The notes below the pieces were generated by a model. It had not been told where the DNA came from. It saw only the letters and a program-made list of their open reading frames with translations, and did no database searches. Shown in pieces: positions 36,301 to 42,806 of a stretch of 64,000 nt of DNA. The first letter of the stretch is position 1. Every line of letters begins with the position of its first letter. Source of the DNA: Endomychus coccineus (taxonomy: Eukaryota; Arthropoda; Insecta; Coleoptera; Endomychidae); the NCBI GenBank assembly GCA_958510875.1, contig OY294068.1:197432315-197496314 (forward strand), read 5' to 3'. A program made the translations under genes and the position numbers.

Positions 36301-38880
36301 ACAATGGCTGATCTGGAGCCTTGACCTAATTTCCTTGATTGGGCCAACAAACCACGTCACTATTTGTTGAGTTGCCATTTGAAGAAATAACCGATGACGT
36401 TTAACTTTTGTAATCATGACGTCGTCTACGTTAAAAATTGAGAAACATTCAGATTGAGACGCGTGTATTCGTTGGAAACTTTTGATTTTTATCTGATATT
36501 GAATTTGTAAATTTTTTATCCACCCAATCTATCAAGGAAAAACAAGAAAGAGTATTTCGAAATTGGCAATTGGGGAGTTAACACAACTTGCATAATACAA
36601 AAAAAGTAGATAGATTCTCAAAAGATAAAAATATGCCTGTATCTACTGGATTTTATTTGGTTTCGCTAGCATGTTCTCCCTAATTAGAAGTATTTCATAG
36701 ATTAATCAATTTTCATTCTACTGTATGATTGGTTCAGTTCACAGACGCCACTAATAATCGAAATAATAAGATAATTTAGAGGGGTTCCTACGTTTCACAA
36801 ATAATAGGCAGAATGACCCAGGATTTTTGTTTCGCATATTTTCCTCATCGGACTAGAAATTGCAGTTGAATATTTTGTATTATTTCATTAAACATACGGT
36901 CAAATCCAATCTGGGATAGCTTTCGCGACGTGCATTTCGCATTAGTTATTCGCAAAAACTACTCACCTCTCAATTCCAAAACTATATTATCGAAATAATT
37001 TTGTTGTGCTTCACTGGAATTCATTTCACTGTATACACGGAACGTTAATGAAGAATATCAACGAAATTATAACTCACTCAGGAAATTGTTGGTTTCTTGA
37101 TAAAACCCTAACTGATAACACAGGAAAACAAATAATAACAACCTACAAACATAGGTAAATAGTCGTTAGAGCAGAAATGCCGTTATTGGTAATTTGAATA
37201 TTCAAAACACCAATCAAAATTATTATGCGTTAATGGTTTATTTTCGGATGAATCAACATTTGATAAACTCAAAAACATTAGTTAATCTCTTCAGGTATTC
37301 AAGTTCTATATCTAAGTTGACATATATGTTATTTTCCAAATCGCAGTTTTGAGATTGGTAACGTCAGGAAAAGAATGTAGAATGAAACTGTCGGAGCTAC
37401 ATATTATTAAATGTTTGAATAAACATATATGTAGAGTGAACTAAATATTGATATTAGAAAAACTGTACTTTTATACGTTCTGTTAACTAGATGATCACCT
37501 ATCTAGAAGAAGTAGTATTTTCAATTTTCTTGAACGCTTGAGTTTTATCAGAAGCCAAAGATTTCTTGAATAGCAGTCTGAAAGTGAGTTATTCTTTTAA
37601 TAGTTGAATATCGTTTTGTGCCGTAATTGAATCAATTTCTGCAGGTGCTGTAAGACAATGGAAATGCTTCGATAATAGTTTTGGAATCAAGGTAAGTGAA
37701 TTTTGAATCCTTGTTAGCAGCTGAATGTAACGTGACACGTAGCTATATTTGAAGGAATGAAGAATGGTAGAATAAGAACTTGTACATTTGCAACACCAAA
37801 TCTTAAGCTAATTTCATATTAACTTCACGAAGAATATTGGGGGTACGAAAATTTAATATTCGTAAAGTAAAACAAATAAAAAATACAGTACTGATTTACA
37901 GTATAAAGGGGAGTTTCAGCTCTCGATGGTTGTTCATGTTCCGAAACGTCGGCTCTTGTAGAGCAGAAGCTTCGCAGTTGGTTAGCATATGTATAGCGGT
38001 GTTTCTTCTGATTTTGTGCAGAATCTACACATTCCATCATTCACCAAGTCAATTTTACTCTTATGGCCGTTGAGTTTGAAGTATCCCCACATGGTTCCCA
38101 GGTTGTTCTTACTCAACCTTACACTTTCCAATACATTCTCTTCCCTAAATTTATCTAGGATTCATTTTAAGTACTTTGTACTTTCTGTTCTGAGGATTTC
38201 CTATATGGTATACCTGCCTATACCGCAGAAAGGTTTCGGTCGTATTATAGGCTCTCTTGGGTGCAGGGGCGTCTGCCTGTTCATTTCCTTCAATTCCTGT
38301 ACGTCCTGTAACCCAGAGGAGGATAATTCTGTTCTGCACTACTAAGGTGTTCAGCTTAGTGTCGCAGTTAAGAACCATTATCGCTCGATGTTGATTGCTT
38401 TCTCCATCACTTTAGAGATCACAGATAATAGTGTAATTAAGGAGGAACAGCCCCACGTTTTACCTGCTATCCTTCTCACACCATCAGGGCACGTGTCGCC
38501 TTCTTGTTTATATTCTTCAAGTGCTGACTTGTCTGCCAGCTCATATACACTCCTAATTGCAAAAACCTCGGCGTCTGCATCTGCCAGTCTCCAGTTGAAG
38601 ATATGTAAATATTTATTTAATTTCCACTAATATGTACGTGTGGAACGGACAATAAAACATACAATAATTTCTATCGTTCTATCTCAAGTATTCGATCAAA
38701 ACGACTAGATTTACAAATAAGTGAAAAAATGGTCATTGAACATTGCTTACCGGCTAATGCCTTGATCCTCGACCTTTCGAAAAGCCTAGATGATGAGTTT
38801 CCACCATCATATTCGTAGTCTTCTACAATTTCTTGTTGCAGCGTCGGATCCCATCTAACTATGCTTATATCTGTCGTCAT
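31..38880 (-). CDS. beta-Spec: Beta-spectrin gene (3' end outside window)
   Basis: This gene encodes conventional beta-spectrin, which pairs with alpha-spectrin and cross-links actin under the plasma membrane. Coding exons, in transcription order: 38880-38751, 33300-31825, 28695-26036, 22402-22003, 19468-18109, 17025-16809, 9519-9345, 5670-5623, 2493-2404, 2297-2163, 301-31. All have AG/GT borders and matching phases, and together they give about 2,320 residues. Domain order is N-terminal tail, CH1, CH2, about 17 spectrin repeats (the last partial), a charged linker, then the start of a PH domain. The N-terminus [12 protein letters not shown] and the motif [14 protein letters not shown] are diagnostic. 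The rest of the PH domain and the stop lie left of position 1. Most introns are packed with mobile elements. Alternative first exons and a large in-phase extra exon are listed separately. Identity is near certain; the small linker exons are less sure. Confidence 0.96.
1543..1826. mobile_element. Foldback element, 284 bp, in beta-spectrin intron
   Basis: The ends are perfect inverted copies (TAGTCCAGGCATTTAAG and its complement), and pairing continues inward to the centre around the ACTATGG/CCATAGT stretch, so the whole element can fold into one hairpin. It carries the core GCGCTGAACACGAT near 1605. A partial copy lies at the right edge of the window (about 63776). It has no coding capacity and the target duplication is not clear. 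The rest of the intron 302-2162 shows nothing else. Confidence 0.75.
2163..2297 (-). CDS. beta-Spec: Beta-spectrin exon with [19 protein letters not shown] motif
   Basis: This 135-base phase 1/1 exon encodes residues 2186-2230. It contains [19 protein letters not shown], a very basic motif conserved just before the PH domain in insect beta-spectrins, then an acidic [10 protein letters not shown]. The donor G|GTATTA is acceptable. The acceptor TTCGAAG has a short pyrimidine tract. Confidence 0.88.
2404..2493 (-). CDS. beta-Spec: Putative 90-base beta-spectrin linker exon
   Basis: Acceptor TTATGTAG and donor G|GTAAGT bound 90 bases. They encode [19 protein letters not shown] and a Ser/Pro/Lys-rich continuation. 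Phase 1/1 fits both neighbours. A basic, proline-rich, disordered stretch is expected here between the rod and the PH domain. Confidence 0.75.
2640..2985 (+). pseudogene. Degenerate mariner transposase remnant
   Basis: Broken frames read [16 protein letters not shown] and, after a shift, [15 protein letters not shown]. These match the spacing and wording of mariner transposases (Q-IREKR, then the SPDLAPSDYYLF block holding the third catalytic Asp). Several stops and frame changes make it non-functional. No terminal repeats were identified. Confidence 0.5.
3081..4001. mobile_element. hAT-like non-autonomous element
   Basis: The termini are inverted copies of TAGGGATGTTCGATACTG. They are flanked by 8-bp near-identical target duplications, CCTCATAT (3073-3080) and CCTCGTAT (4002-4009), as expected for the hAT superfamily. 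Further CGATA-rich inverted similarity extends about 100 bases inward. No transposase frame is present. The interior carries a Penelope fragment, described separately. From 4010 to 5622 the intron shows no recognisable feature. Confidence 0.75.
3190..3662 (-). pseudogene. Penelope-like retroelement 3' fragment with GIY-YIG
   Basis: On the minus strand an opening segment reads [15 protein letters not shown]...[15 protein letters not shown]...ALQNGYS, as found after the reverse transcriptase core of Penelope-like elements. Further on, in another frame, [19 protein letters not shown] and [12 protein letters not shown] give the N-terminal half of a GIY-YIG endonuclease (VY...YIGQT...R..EH). Frameshifts and stops separate the parts. 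It sits inside the hAT-like element. Confidence 0.7.
5623..5670 (-). CDS. beta-Spec: Putative 48-base microexon in beta-spectrin linker
   Basis: Acceptor AACGCAG and donor G|GTAAAC bound 48 bases that read [16 protein letters not shown] in the frame set by the neighbouring exons. It is phase 1 on both sides, so skipping it keeps frame. The content, rich in Ser and Thr, fits the disordered linker. The shortness and moderate donor lower confidence. Confidence 0.6.
6230..6500 (+). pseudogene. Non-LTR reverse transcriptase fragment
   Basis: Two overlapping frames together resemble reverse transcriptase palm sequence of jockey/CR1-type elements: [11 protein letters not shown], then [21 protein letters not shown] (usually [21 protein letters not shown]). 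No YADD block follows, so it is truncated. It lies in the beta-spectrin intron 5671-9344. Confidence 0.65.
6940..8890. repeat. 143-bp tandem satellite, about 13 copies
   Basis: A unit of 143 bases repeats head to tail. Each contains GGGTCGCTGAACACGATTCC, a poly-T/CCC/AAAAAA stretch, AACTCTCTCCA and GACGGTTATGAATAATAAAG. Copies 5' of 6960 and 3' of 8860 are diverged. Diagnostic variants (for example CACGAGACGG with AATGAAG) recur at 3-unit and 5-unit spacing, pointing to higher-order amplification. Short minus-strand frames across it are by-products of the repeat. The flanking intron sequence 8900-9344 shows nothing more. Confidence 0.95.
9345..9519 (-). CDS. beta-Spec: Beta-spectrin exon: charged linker before the PH domain
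   Basis: This exon encodes residues 2082-2139. It begins [18 protein letters not shown], a highly charged helix typical of the region after repeat 17, then an Ala/Val/Glu-rich stretch ending SPAAEERTG. The acceptor is CCATAG, the donor G|GTACGT, and the exit phase is 1. Confidence 0.93.
10149..10953 (+). mobile_element. TIR element (TACCGGG family), copy 1
   Basis: The ends are inverted repeats of about 42 bases beginning TACCGGGATA and including ATCTTGGTCAAGGGT. The interior is GC-richer than the surrounding intron and contains GTGCGGCCGGCGCCAGTTG and TTTGGTACGTCGCACGTTAG, both shared with copies at 34845 and 39900. No transposase frame is present; the 62-codon frame inside is not conserved as protein. 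The superfamily was not determined. Confidence 0.8.
11160..12230 (-). pseudogene. Non-LTR retrotransposon RNase H/zinc-knuckle remnant
   Basis: Minus-strand frames read [21 protein letters not shown] (RNase H start with the catalytic Asp of TDGS). After stops and shifts comes [15 protein letters not shown], the last RNase H block. Beyond it are [15 protein letters not shown] and a C..CG...ETASHI.AECPAL type zinc-knuckle tail. The order is that of the C-terminus of R1/I-type elements. It is broken by at least two frame changes. Confidence 0.75.
12231..12824. other. Intron stretch, no feature seen
   Basis: AT-rich sequence with oligo-A/T runs between the retroelement remnant and the putative cassette exon. 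The short plus-strand frame at 12248-12436 has no recognisable content. Confidence 0.6.
12825..13628 (-). CDS. Putative 268-residue cassette exon inside beta-spectrin
   Basis: An open frame of exactly 268 codons lies between a good acceptor (TTTGCTTGTTTGTAG, ending 13629) and a strong donor (CCG|GTAAGT). It starts [16 protein letters not shown] and ends PFTTKKVP. Both borders are phase 0, matching the upstream exon (17025-16809, phase 0 out) and the downstream one (9519-9345, phase 0 in), and it is on the same strand. It would insert a basic, Ser/Pro/Asn-rich segment between the tetramerisation repeat and the pre-PH linker. I recognise no domain. It could instead be an exon of a nested gene starting at the internal ATG at 13592. 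Either way, the intact frame with both splice sites in AT-rich intron argues for selection. Confidence 0.6.
13848..16421. mobile_element. TIR-bounded element filled with 344-371-bp tandem repeats
   Basis: The ends are inverted copies about 60 bases long (GGACACCCTATATA...ATTATTCCGAATT on the left, its diverged complement on the right). Between them are about six head-to-tail units of 344-371 bases. Each has GAATAATTTCTAAAAATCA, GTTTTCCACG.CAAACTAGTT and GTGGGTGTTCGACTTTTGGC (positions about 14477, 14818, 15191, 15559, 15929, 16279). It is very AT-rich with no coding capacity. It resembles a MITE whose interior has been amplified. Confidence 0.75.
16809..17025 (-). CDS. beta-Spec: Beta-spectrin exon: partial repeat 17 (tetramerisation site)
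   Basis: This exon encodes residues 2009-2081, beginning [19 protein letters not shown] and ending [12 protein letters not shown]. This is the conserved two-helix partial repeat at the C-terminal end of the beta rod, which combines with the N-terminal helix of alpha-spectrin to form tetramers. The exit phase is 0 (ACC|GTGAGT). It can join directly to the linker exon at 9519 or, with no frame change, to the extra exon at 13628. Confidence 0.96.
17290..17705. repeat. Direct repeat pair, about 200 bp each
   Basis: Two head-to-tail copies share AAAATATGCGGGA, CAACAAATTTTC.ACTAAAAAT, TTTTCGAGGAAAAAATTAGT and GCGACGGCGAAATTT. The first runs about 17300-17510 and the second 17511-17705. They lie in the intron between 17026 and 18108; the rest of that intron shows nothing recognisable. 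Confidence 0.8.
18109..19468 (-). CDS. beta-Spec: Beta-spectrin exon: distal repeats, probable ankyrin-binding region
   Basis: This exon encodes residues 1556-2008, four and a bit spectrin repeats starting [19 protein letters not shown] and ending [10 protein letters not shown]. By position it should contain repeats 14-16; in this family repeats 14-15 bind ankyrin. That assignment rests on repeat counting, not on residues checked here. The acceptor is TTTATAG, the donor CG|GTAAGT, and the exit phase is 2, completing an Arg with the next exon. Confidence 0.96.
19955..20022 (-). pseudogene. tRNA-like relic
   Basis: The minus strand reads GGGTAGAGCACTGATC, then GAGGGCACAGGTTCAAATCTTG and a GAGGTGGCA end. 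This resembles the D-arm end, T-arm B box and 3' acceptor strand of a tRNA. The 5' acceptor strand does not pair and the anticodon stem has a mismatch, so it is a pseudogene or the head of a SINE. Confidence 0.35.
20160..21850. repeat. Tandem array with about 320-340-bp and larger units
   Basis: Repeated blocks include CACTAGTGCTAAAATGAG, GACTTACTTGGCAGCAAATTTG (about 20281, 20965, 21618), TTTTGCAACTTC.TAAACGTCCG and CTTGACATTGGCGCTTT. Spacings of about 684, 335 and 318 bases indicate irregular tandem copies. A segment at about 20537-20825 interrupts the array; it holds two poly-C runs and the phrase GGTCGCTGATCACGATTCCG, related to the 143-bp satellite. Confidence 0.75.
22003..22402 (-). CDS. 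beta-Spec: Beta-spectrin exon: spectrin repeats
   Basis: This exon encodes residues 1423-1555, starting [19 protein letters not shown] and ending [10 protein letters not shown]. It covers a little more than one spectrin repeat, with the helix A motif [14 protein letters not shown]. The acceptor is TTTACAG and the donor G|GTATGT. Phase is 0 in and 1 out, joining to [15 protein letters not shown] of the next exon. Confidence 0.96.
22403..22985. other. Intron stretch, no feature seen
   Basis: AT-rich intron sequence after the exon at 22402. Nothing recognisable was found before the tandem arrays begin further right. Confidence 0.5.
23140..25880. repeat. Complex tandem arrays (432-bp and 180-bp units)
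   Basis: The whole stretch is built from variants of one theme: AGAAATTACCACT, GGAGAAAATC.GAAA, TTTTGCCTGT, CTGTTTCGATAATTCTTCAG. From about 23540 to 24890 a 432-base higher-order unit repeats three times almost unchanged. From about 25168 to 25870 a 180-base unit (GGCCCATTTCGGTAATTCTC...) repeats about four times. Because 432 is divisible by three, a repetitive frame stays open (23533-24510), but it has no protein hallmarks. Confidence 0.9.
26036..28695 (-). CDS. beta-Spec: Beta-spectrin exon: central spectrin repeats
   Basis: This 2,660-base exon encodes residues 536-1422, about eight triple-helical repeats of roughly 106 residues. It begins [18 protein letters not shown] and ends [10 protein letters not shown]. 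Regularly spaced tryptophans and W-I/L-x-E-K-type helix A signatures (for example [13 protein letters not shown] and [11 protein letters not shown]) mark the repeats. The phase is 1 at entry and 0 at exit, with strong splice sites. It is markedly GC-richer than the surrounding introns, which produces long antisense frames that are not genes. Confidence 0.97.
28830..30280. repeat. Dispersed repeat, two related copies in direct orientation
   Basis: Blocks at about 29290-29590 and 29790-30110 share ACTTAGTAGGTACATGAAT, GAAAATATTTTCATTC.GCACCAC and CACTCTGTATATTCGAAGTA, offset by about 480-500 bases. No coding capacity. They belong to the beta-spectrin intron 28696-31824. Confidence 0.65.
30285..31620 (-). 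pseudogene. Non-LTR retrotransposon 3' end with internal tandem copies
   Basis: The minus strand encodes the C-terminal part of a jockey/CR1-type polyprotein: [29 protein letters not shown], then [12 protein letters not shown] and NLQTFKKNT. The last block is repeated about five times in tandem (GAGCTCGTCTAG at 30450, 30607, 30782, 30940, 31102; spacing 157-175). Frames are broken. The 3' tail (GAACATCGTG.GAGCCAGCGG) is shared with the fragment at 54.6 kb. Confidence 0.75.
31825..33300 (-). CDS. beta-Spec: Beta-spectrin exon: CH1, CH2 and start of spectrin repeats
   Basis: This exon encodes residues 44-535. It opens with [19 protein letters not shown], the first helix of CH1. CH2 follows, with [14 protein letters not shown] and [18 protein letters not shown]. 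The two CH domains form the F-actin-binding module. The linker and the first spectrin repeats follow, including [18 protein letters not shown]. The acceptor CCAG lies at 33301-33304 and the donor G|GTGAGT at 31819-31824. The exon is uninterrupted across 1,476 bases. Confidence 0.97.
33950..34361 (+). pseudogene. Non-LTR reverse transcriptase fragment
   Basis: It reads [39 protein letters not shown] and, in another frame, [20 protein letters not shown] and INYADDSN. These are ordered reverse transcriptase blocks including the catalytic FLDFSKAF and YADD motifs, but the segment between them is deleted and the frame shifted. It lies in the intron between 33301 and 36966. Confidence 0.85.
34845..35798 (+). 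mobile_element. TIR element (TACCGGG family), copy 2, longest
   Basis: This copy has the same ends as copy 1 (TACCGGGATATC) and the same GC-rich interior (GCGACCGGCGCCAGTTG, TTTGGTACGTCGCACGTTAG). Its inverted repeats extend further inward with ATGTGTCTTACTTTACG and its complement, so this is the most complete copy. The 85-codon frame at 35376 is basic ([13 protein letters not shown]) and not matched by an intact frame in the other copies. Confidence 0.8.
35799..36966. other. Intron stretch, no feature seen
   Basis: AT-rich sequence without repeats or convincing coding frames. The short frames at 35993-36262 (+) and 36214-36417 (-) overlap one another and contain no recognisable motif. Confidence 0.5.
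36967..37024 (-). CDS. beta-Spec: Putative alternative first exon of beta-spectrin (copy b)
   Basis: An ATG at 37024 opens 19 codons ([19 protein letters not shown]) followed by a strong donor, G|GTGAGT. The phase is 1, the same as the canonical first exon, so splicing to 33300 would give ...[13 protein letters not shown]. Sequence and downstream intron are related to the segment at 39.7 kb. This could be a tissue-specific first exon with its own promoter. It is inferred from open frame, donor and phase only. Confidence 0.5.
37860..38620 (-). pseudogene. Non-LTR RNase H and zinc-knuckle remnant
   Basis: On the minus strand: [17 protein letters not shown] (RNase H middle), then [19 protein letters not shown] (usually [15 protein letters not shown], with the last catalytic Asp) and [11 protein letters not shown] near 38000 (start of the zinc-knuckle tail). 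Stops and frame changes interrupt it. It sits between two alternative first exons of beta-spectrin. Confidence 0.7.
38751..38880 (-). CDS. beta-Spec: Beta-spectrin coding exon 1 (canonical N-terminus)
   Basis: This exon encodes residues 1-43, starting [12 protein letters not shown] and ending SRIKALA, plus one base of the next codon. The acidic tail with [18 protein letters not shown] is the conserved insect beta-spectrin N-terminus just before CH1. The donor is G|GTAAGC. Splicing to 33300 rebuilds [12 protein letters not shown]. Upstream, a CAG acceptor at 38903-38904 would leave a 22-base 5' leader in this exon, so a separate 5' UTR exon is expected further right. Confidence 0.95.
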
Positions 38881-39289
38881 GATGGATCACCAGCTGGGCT
38901 GGCTGAAAATAAATAAATGTTTAGTTGACGTTCAACAAGGCAATATGTTATCTGGAAAGCAATAAGCTCATAGTTGTGAGAGAAACGCAAACAATTAATA
39001 ACAGCTTTTTGAAGTAACTATACCCAATCAGTACGATAGTTTATTCATTTACGAATATTCTTATTTTTCTACGACCAATAGACCCGGAGATGCATCAAAA
39101 ATGCACAATTATATACGGTCCCGATTTTCCTAAATTACTCATACTTAACCTCGTAACAAAAATATAAAAAAAAGAGGAAGCCTTAAAAGAAAGTATAAAC
39201 TTACTTATCCAATTTTAAACTACCAAGAAAAAAGGGAAAAAATAATAATTTTACAATCTAAGTTTGCTACAGAGAAAAGAGATATTAAA

Positions 39290-39565
39290 TAAAAATACTT
39301 CACAAGCTGTAATATCTAGCCAACTGTTCTTTTTGTAACACTATAAATTCACAAAGTTTTTTCCTCAAGTTAAAACTTATTAATTTTCTATGCTGTCCTA
39401 AGACAAGTTGGGACTTTCTAACCAATAACGATATATACTCCTCGGAGAGTAGTTTGCAGTCAAATATCACTCCAAGATTCCAAGCGCTATTTGAAGCTTT
39501 CAGTACCTGGTTCCGAATCTTAAGCCGCATATCAGTATATTCCTCCGCATCAGTCATCAAACCAG
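39290..39565 (-). pseudogene. Non-LTR reverse transcriptase C-terminal fragment
   Basis: It reads WNLGVIFDCKLLSEEYISLLV then FNLRKKLCEFIVL, which matches the post-YADD region of CR1/jockey reverse transcriptases (ARNLGVIFDS.LSF..HI). It is short and truncated on both sides. Confidence 0.65.
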
Positions 39566-39661
39566 AATTAAAGATAATATAGGTTCACTACTTGTATAGT
39601 CCAAAGGCAAAATACATCACAGGTGGGTTATGGCTTTCGCATATTTGCAAAAATCATTCAC

Positions 39662-39701
39662 CTATTAATCCCAAAACATCATTTTGGTGTGCTTCCGTCA
39701 T
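39662..39701 (-). CDS. beta-Spec: Putative alternative first exon of beta-spectrin (copy c)
   Basis: An ATG at 39701 opens 13 codons (MTEAHQNDVLGLI) and then a donor, G|GTGAAT, again in phase 1 and compatible with the exon at 33300. The segment resembles copy b at 36967-37024, sharing the EAxQN residues, the donor region and a TTTTTGCRAATA stretch in the intron. It may be a second short alternative N-terminus, or a decayed duplicate; its donor is weaker than that of copy b. Confidence 0.4.
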
Positions 39702-39894
39702 ATCACTACCGACACCAAACATCAACATAAGAAATGACTAAAATTGATGAAGTATATGAGACGATTTTAAGCTATTGCATATAGCTTTTATCGCGGGCTT
39801 TGAGCGCGGCGACCGAATCAAGAAAAAAAAACAAAAGATTTAGATTTCCGTAACGGAAATCTAAAAAAACAAAAAACAAATACTGTAACGAAAT

Positions 39895-40620
39895 ATCCTG
39901 ACACCCACCATTCCGCCTACCATGTAGCTCGGCCAAGCTTAAAATTGTCGAAATGTTTCGAAATGTTAACTTTGAACCTTTTAAAAGGTCGTGATAGCCC
40001 CAAACTGGGTCGAAAACTGTTTTGAATTGGTTAATTTTCGATAAATCGAATGACGTTCACGTGAGAAGCGCGTAGCTCGCGAGTTAGAAAAAGTGCAAAT
40101 TTACGGTACATAGAACGTCTTAACGAAGACTTTTCGCTCCATGTCGTTAGTTTATGAACGGGGCCAACTAAATAGCATAGTCTCGGGCCCCAAAATGTCG
40201 ATTAAATAGAAAAATTTAATGAAAACTGTTTTAGATATTCTCAGCTGTCACCTACTAGCAACTGACGTGCCACGTACGAAAGGGAATTTTCTAGCTACTT
40301 AAATATACCGAAAGCGGGTAAAAGCTAGCGGCCCATAGCCCAAAATACTTTATTACAACTGGCGCCGGCCGCACGGGGTTCGAAACGGCCCCAAATTAAC
40401 AAAATAGAGGTAAAATGTATAAACTCTAACTTACGTGCAGCGAGCTCCTGGAGGCATATGTCAAAATGTTTGCGTTCGTAGCTAGTTACATAAGACGTCT
40501 GGGGTTCATGCAATTGTGTTTTTATACATTTCGAACCTTCTAATTTCGATAGGCCACGTGAGAATCCCGGAGCCGGAAGCGTTATCGAGATCTGAACGTT
40601 AAAACTTTCGTATAAAATTG
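39895..40620 (-). mobile_element. TACCGGG family element, copy 3, inverted and truncated
   Basis: This copy carries the same interior (CAACTGGCGCCGGCCGCACGG, GAAGCGCGTAGCTCGCGAG) on the opposite strand to the other two copies. The left TIR (TACCGGGATA) is missing; an unrelated hairpin (CATAGATAACTCTA and complement) lies just beyond at about 40640-40680. No coding capacity. Confidence 0.7.
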
Positions 40621-40699
40621 TGTTTGCAAGTAACTGTCACCATAGATAACTCTAATACCGGTAGTAGAGTTATCTATGCTTGTCACAGAATACTCTTCA

Positions 40700-41720
40700 T
40701 AGAGATCAAAATGATACTCTTACGTGACGCCTTTTATGTTTCCCCTACGTGGCGTCTTTTGGTACTACACTATATGTTCAACAGTCGATAGAAAATTTGA
40801 TTTTGAGGAAAAAAGTTCCTATTAACATATATGCAGACGCTTAGTTTTTGAGATACAGGGTGTTGAAATTGAAACAAAAATTTCGTTTTTTGCAAATATC
40901 TCCGGAACTGTTTATCGTACAGAAAACATCTTTTGCGAACATTTTCTACTCTTAGGAAGCTATGTTCTATGCGACCAAAAATTTTTTTTACTCATAATTC
41001 GTGAAGATTTTGAAGGGGTAGTGGATGTTTTTCTGCCCAACTTTTTCCAGTGGCGTAGTGCTATGCAATAGCTTTACCGCGGCAGTCCCCGAGTGCCACA
41101 CGTTTCATTTTTTTTTACATAGTCTGGACTATTTTGACATCAAGTGTGACAATTATTTCGTTCCATGGACTTCATATACGTTATTATAAAATAATGATAT
41201 AAACTATAGAATGAAATGGCACAACTCCAATTTAGTTTCAAGAAATCGATAACTTCCTTGCCAAAATGAATTCGCTCAGTAACCGGGAAATGACATATTC
41301 GGTTCAAAAAATCATCTACAAAGGTTACTTGATGTAAAATAGCGGAAATCCAAAACTTCTGATAAATTATGGGAACAATTCGATTGCATTGAGATATTTT
41401 TGATTCTTGAACAGATTGAACGAATACGAATAAATAATTGATCACACATTTGATAATATCATGTGTTTTCATGTATATTGAAGATTGTTTACCGAAAAGG
41501 ATAGTTCCGGCACATATCATTTGAATGTGAATTTATACTTGAAATCTGATTCAAACATGTGAAACTTGACTCGAAGCCCAAAATTCGAAACATTGTTTAT
41601 CGAAGCTTGTTGGAGTGTGTACACATTAATATCAATTTTTGACTATTGGTATATTGCGAACCAGAAAATTATTTCCTCATGATTTTTTAGCAAATTAACC
41701 ACTTGCGGAAATATACTTAC
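40700..41720. other. Intron stretch with a possible dispersed repeat
   Basis: It contains GAGATACAGGGTGTTGAAATTG near 40850 and low-complexity poly-T runs, suggesting an old transposon end, but no second boundary was found. The minus-strand frame at 41140-41520 has no recognisable motif. Confidence 0.35.
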
Positions 41721-41807
41721 CTCTCACTGTTTCATTTCTTATTTTCGCAATGAAATAAATTCCCCAGGCTACAGTTTCTCAACGACGGAATTATTGATTA
41801 AACATAC

Positions 41808-42077
41808 CGGCACTTTCAGTTAATTGGAGAACCAATTCCATCGAGGAATTGGGTGAAGGAAGACGAACAATTCCAGGACGCAATCAAGGAAACAATAGGA
41901 ACGTTTGGAAATGATGAACCCGGCGCTCTATTGTAAATGGGAGCAAATCTGGGTGAATCGATCAGGATGGCGGCTAGAACGAGTGAACGTCGACGACGGC
42001 GGCGTTTCGACGCCTGCCTGCCTGACCTGCACACTGCAGAATAGCCGATTATGAGACCGAGCGAGAACGAAGGCTTG
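41808..42077 (-). promoter_or_regulatory. Putative beta-spectrin promoter and 5' UTR exon
   Basis: This is a GC-richer, CpG-containing stretch in AT-rich surroundings. On the minus strand a TATATAG box (42101-42108) lies about 30 bases before a TCAAG initiator-like site near 42077. The downstream transcript would end at a donor, CCG|GTATGT, at 41808. The stretch has no long frame that looks coding. Its position upstream of all the first exons fits a non-coding leader exon. A second possible leader donor (GAG|GTAAGT) lies at about 41725. Confidence 0.4.
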
Positions 42078-42806
42078 ATACGAGAGGACATTCCCATACG
42101 CTATATAGCATAGTGTCAATAAAAATAATGCGAAAATCGCGACTCCGTTATTAAAAAATTTCCCGTTTACCATCGAGTTTTCTCGATCAATTACCGCAAA
42201 GATATTTGTGAGCAGTGTATCGCGAAACACTTGCAAGTGTTGAGTTACTCAGTTACTGACAATGTAAATAAACACCTTCCAACAGATTTGAAGCATCGCA
42301 TGTGGGACATTAAAAAAGTATTGGTTTTCGAGGCGAACATAAATTCGACCATAAAATATACACAATATAACACATACTTCTCACAAATTCAGTTCGGTGC
42401 AAAGATTTTTTAGATTATTAACACGAAAGGAGTTATTTATTCATGAATGTGATTGAACTTGGAAACTTAGGTGAAAGTACAATGTGCTAATTTGACCATA
42501 GTACAGATGCCTATTTTGTTGTGGGTATAATTCAATTATAGTAACCGAGGTAGTAAAGTAACACTTCAACAAGCTTTTTCAAATGGAGAGAATATAAGAG
42601 AGGCCGTCGTCCCGAGATCCCGAGAAGGTTAAGCAGAATATAACTGAAATTGGGGTACAAGACGACTAATTAAATGATTCAACATTTGTCGCTACAGAGT
42701 TATTTTTTTAGTTGTAAGATTTAGGTAGTTGGCATCACACAAATTGTAGTATGAAATAATTGCAATACCCAAATTGCCCGTACAGACGTTCTTGATATTT
42801 TAAATA

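Noticed and set aside
37915..37960. GAAACGTCGG resembling a third hammerhead core
   Set aside because: The CUGANGA box and a stem II are not convincing, and the sequence lies within a non-LTR remnant.
41718..41770. Possible third duplicate of the short first exon
   Set aside because: The donor region (GAG|GTAAGT) is similar, but no ATG is open in phase 1, so at most it is a non-coding leader.
41928..42236. 102-codon minus-strand frame with a hydrophobic stretch
   Set aside because: It overlaps the putative promoter and leader exon. No homology is recognised and there is no splice continuation.
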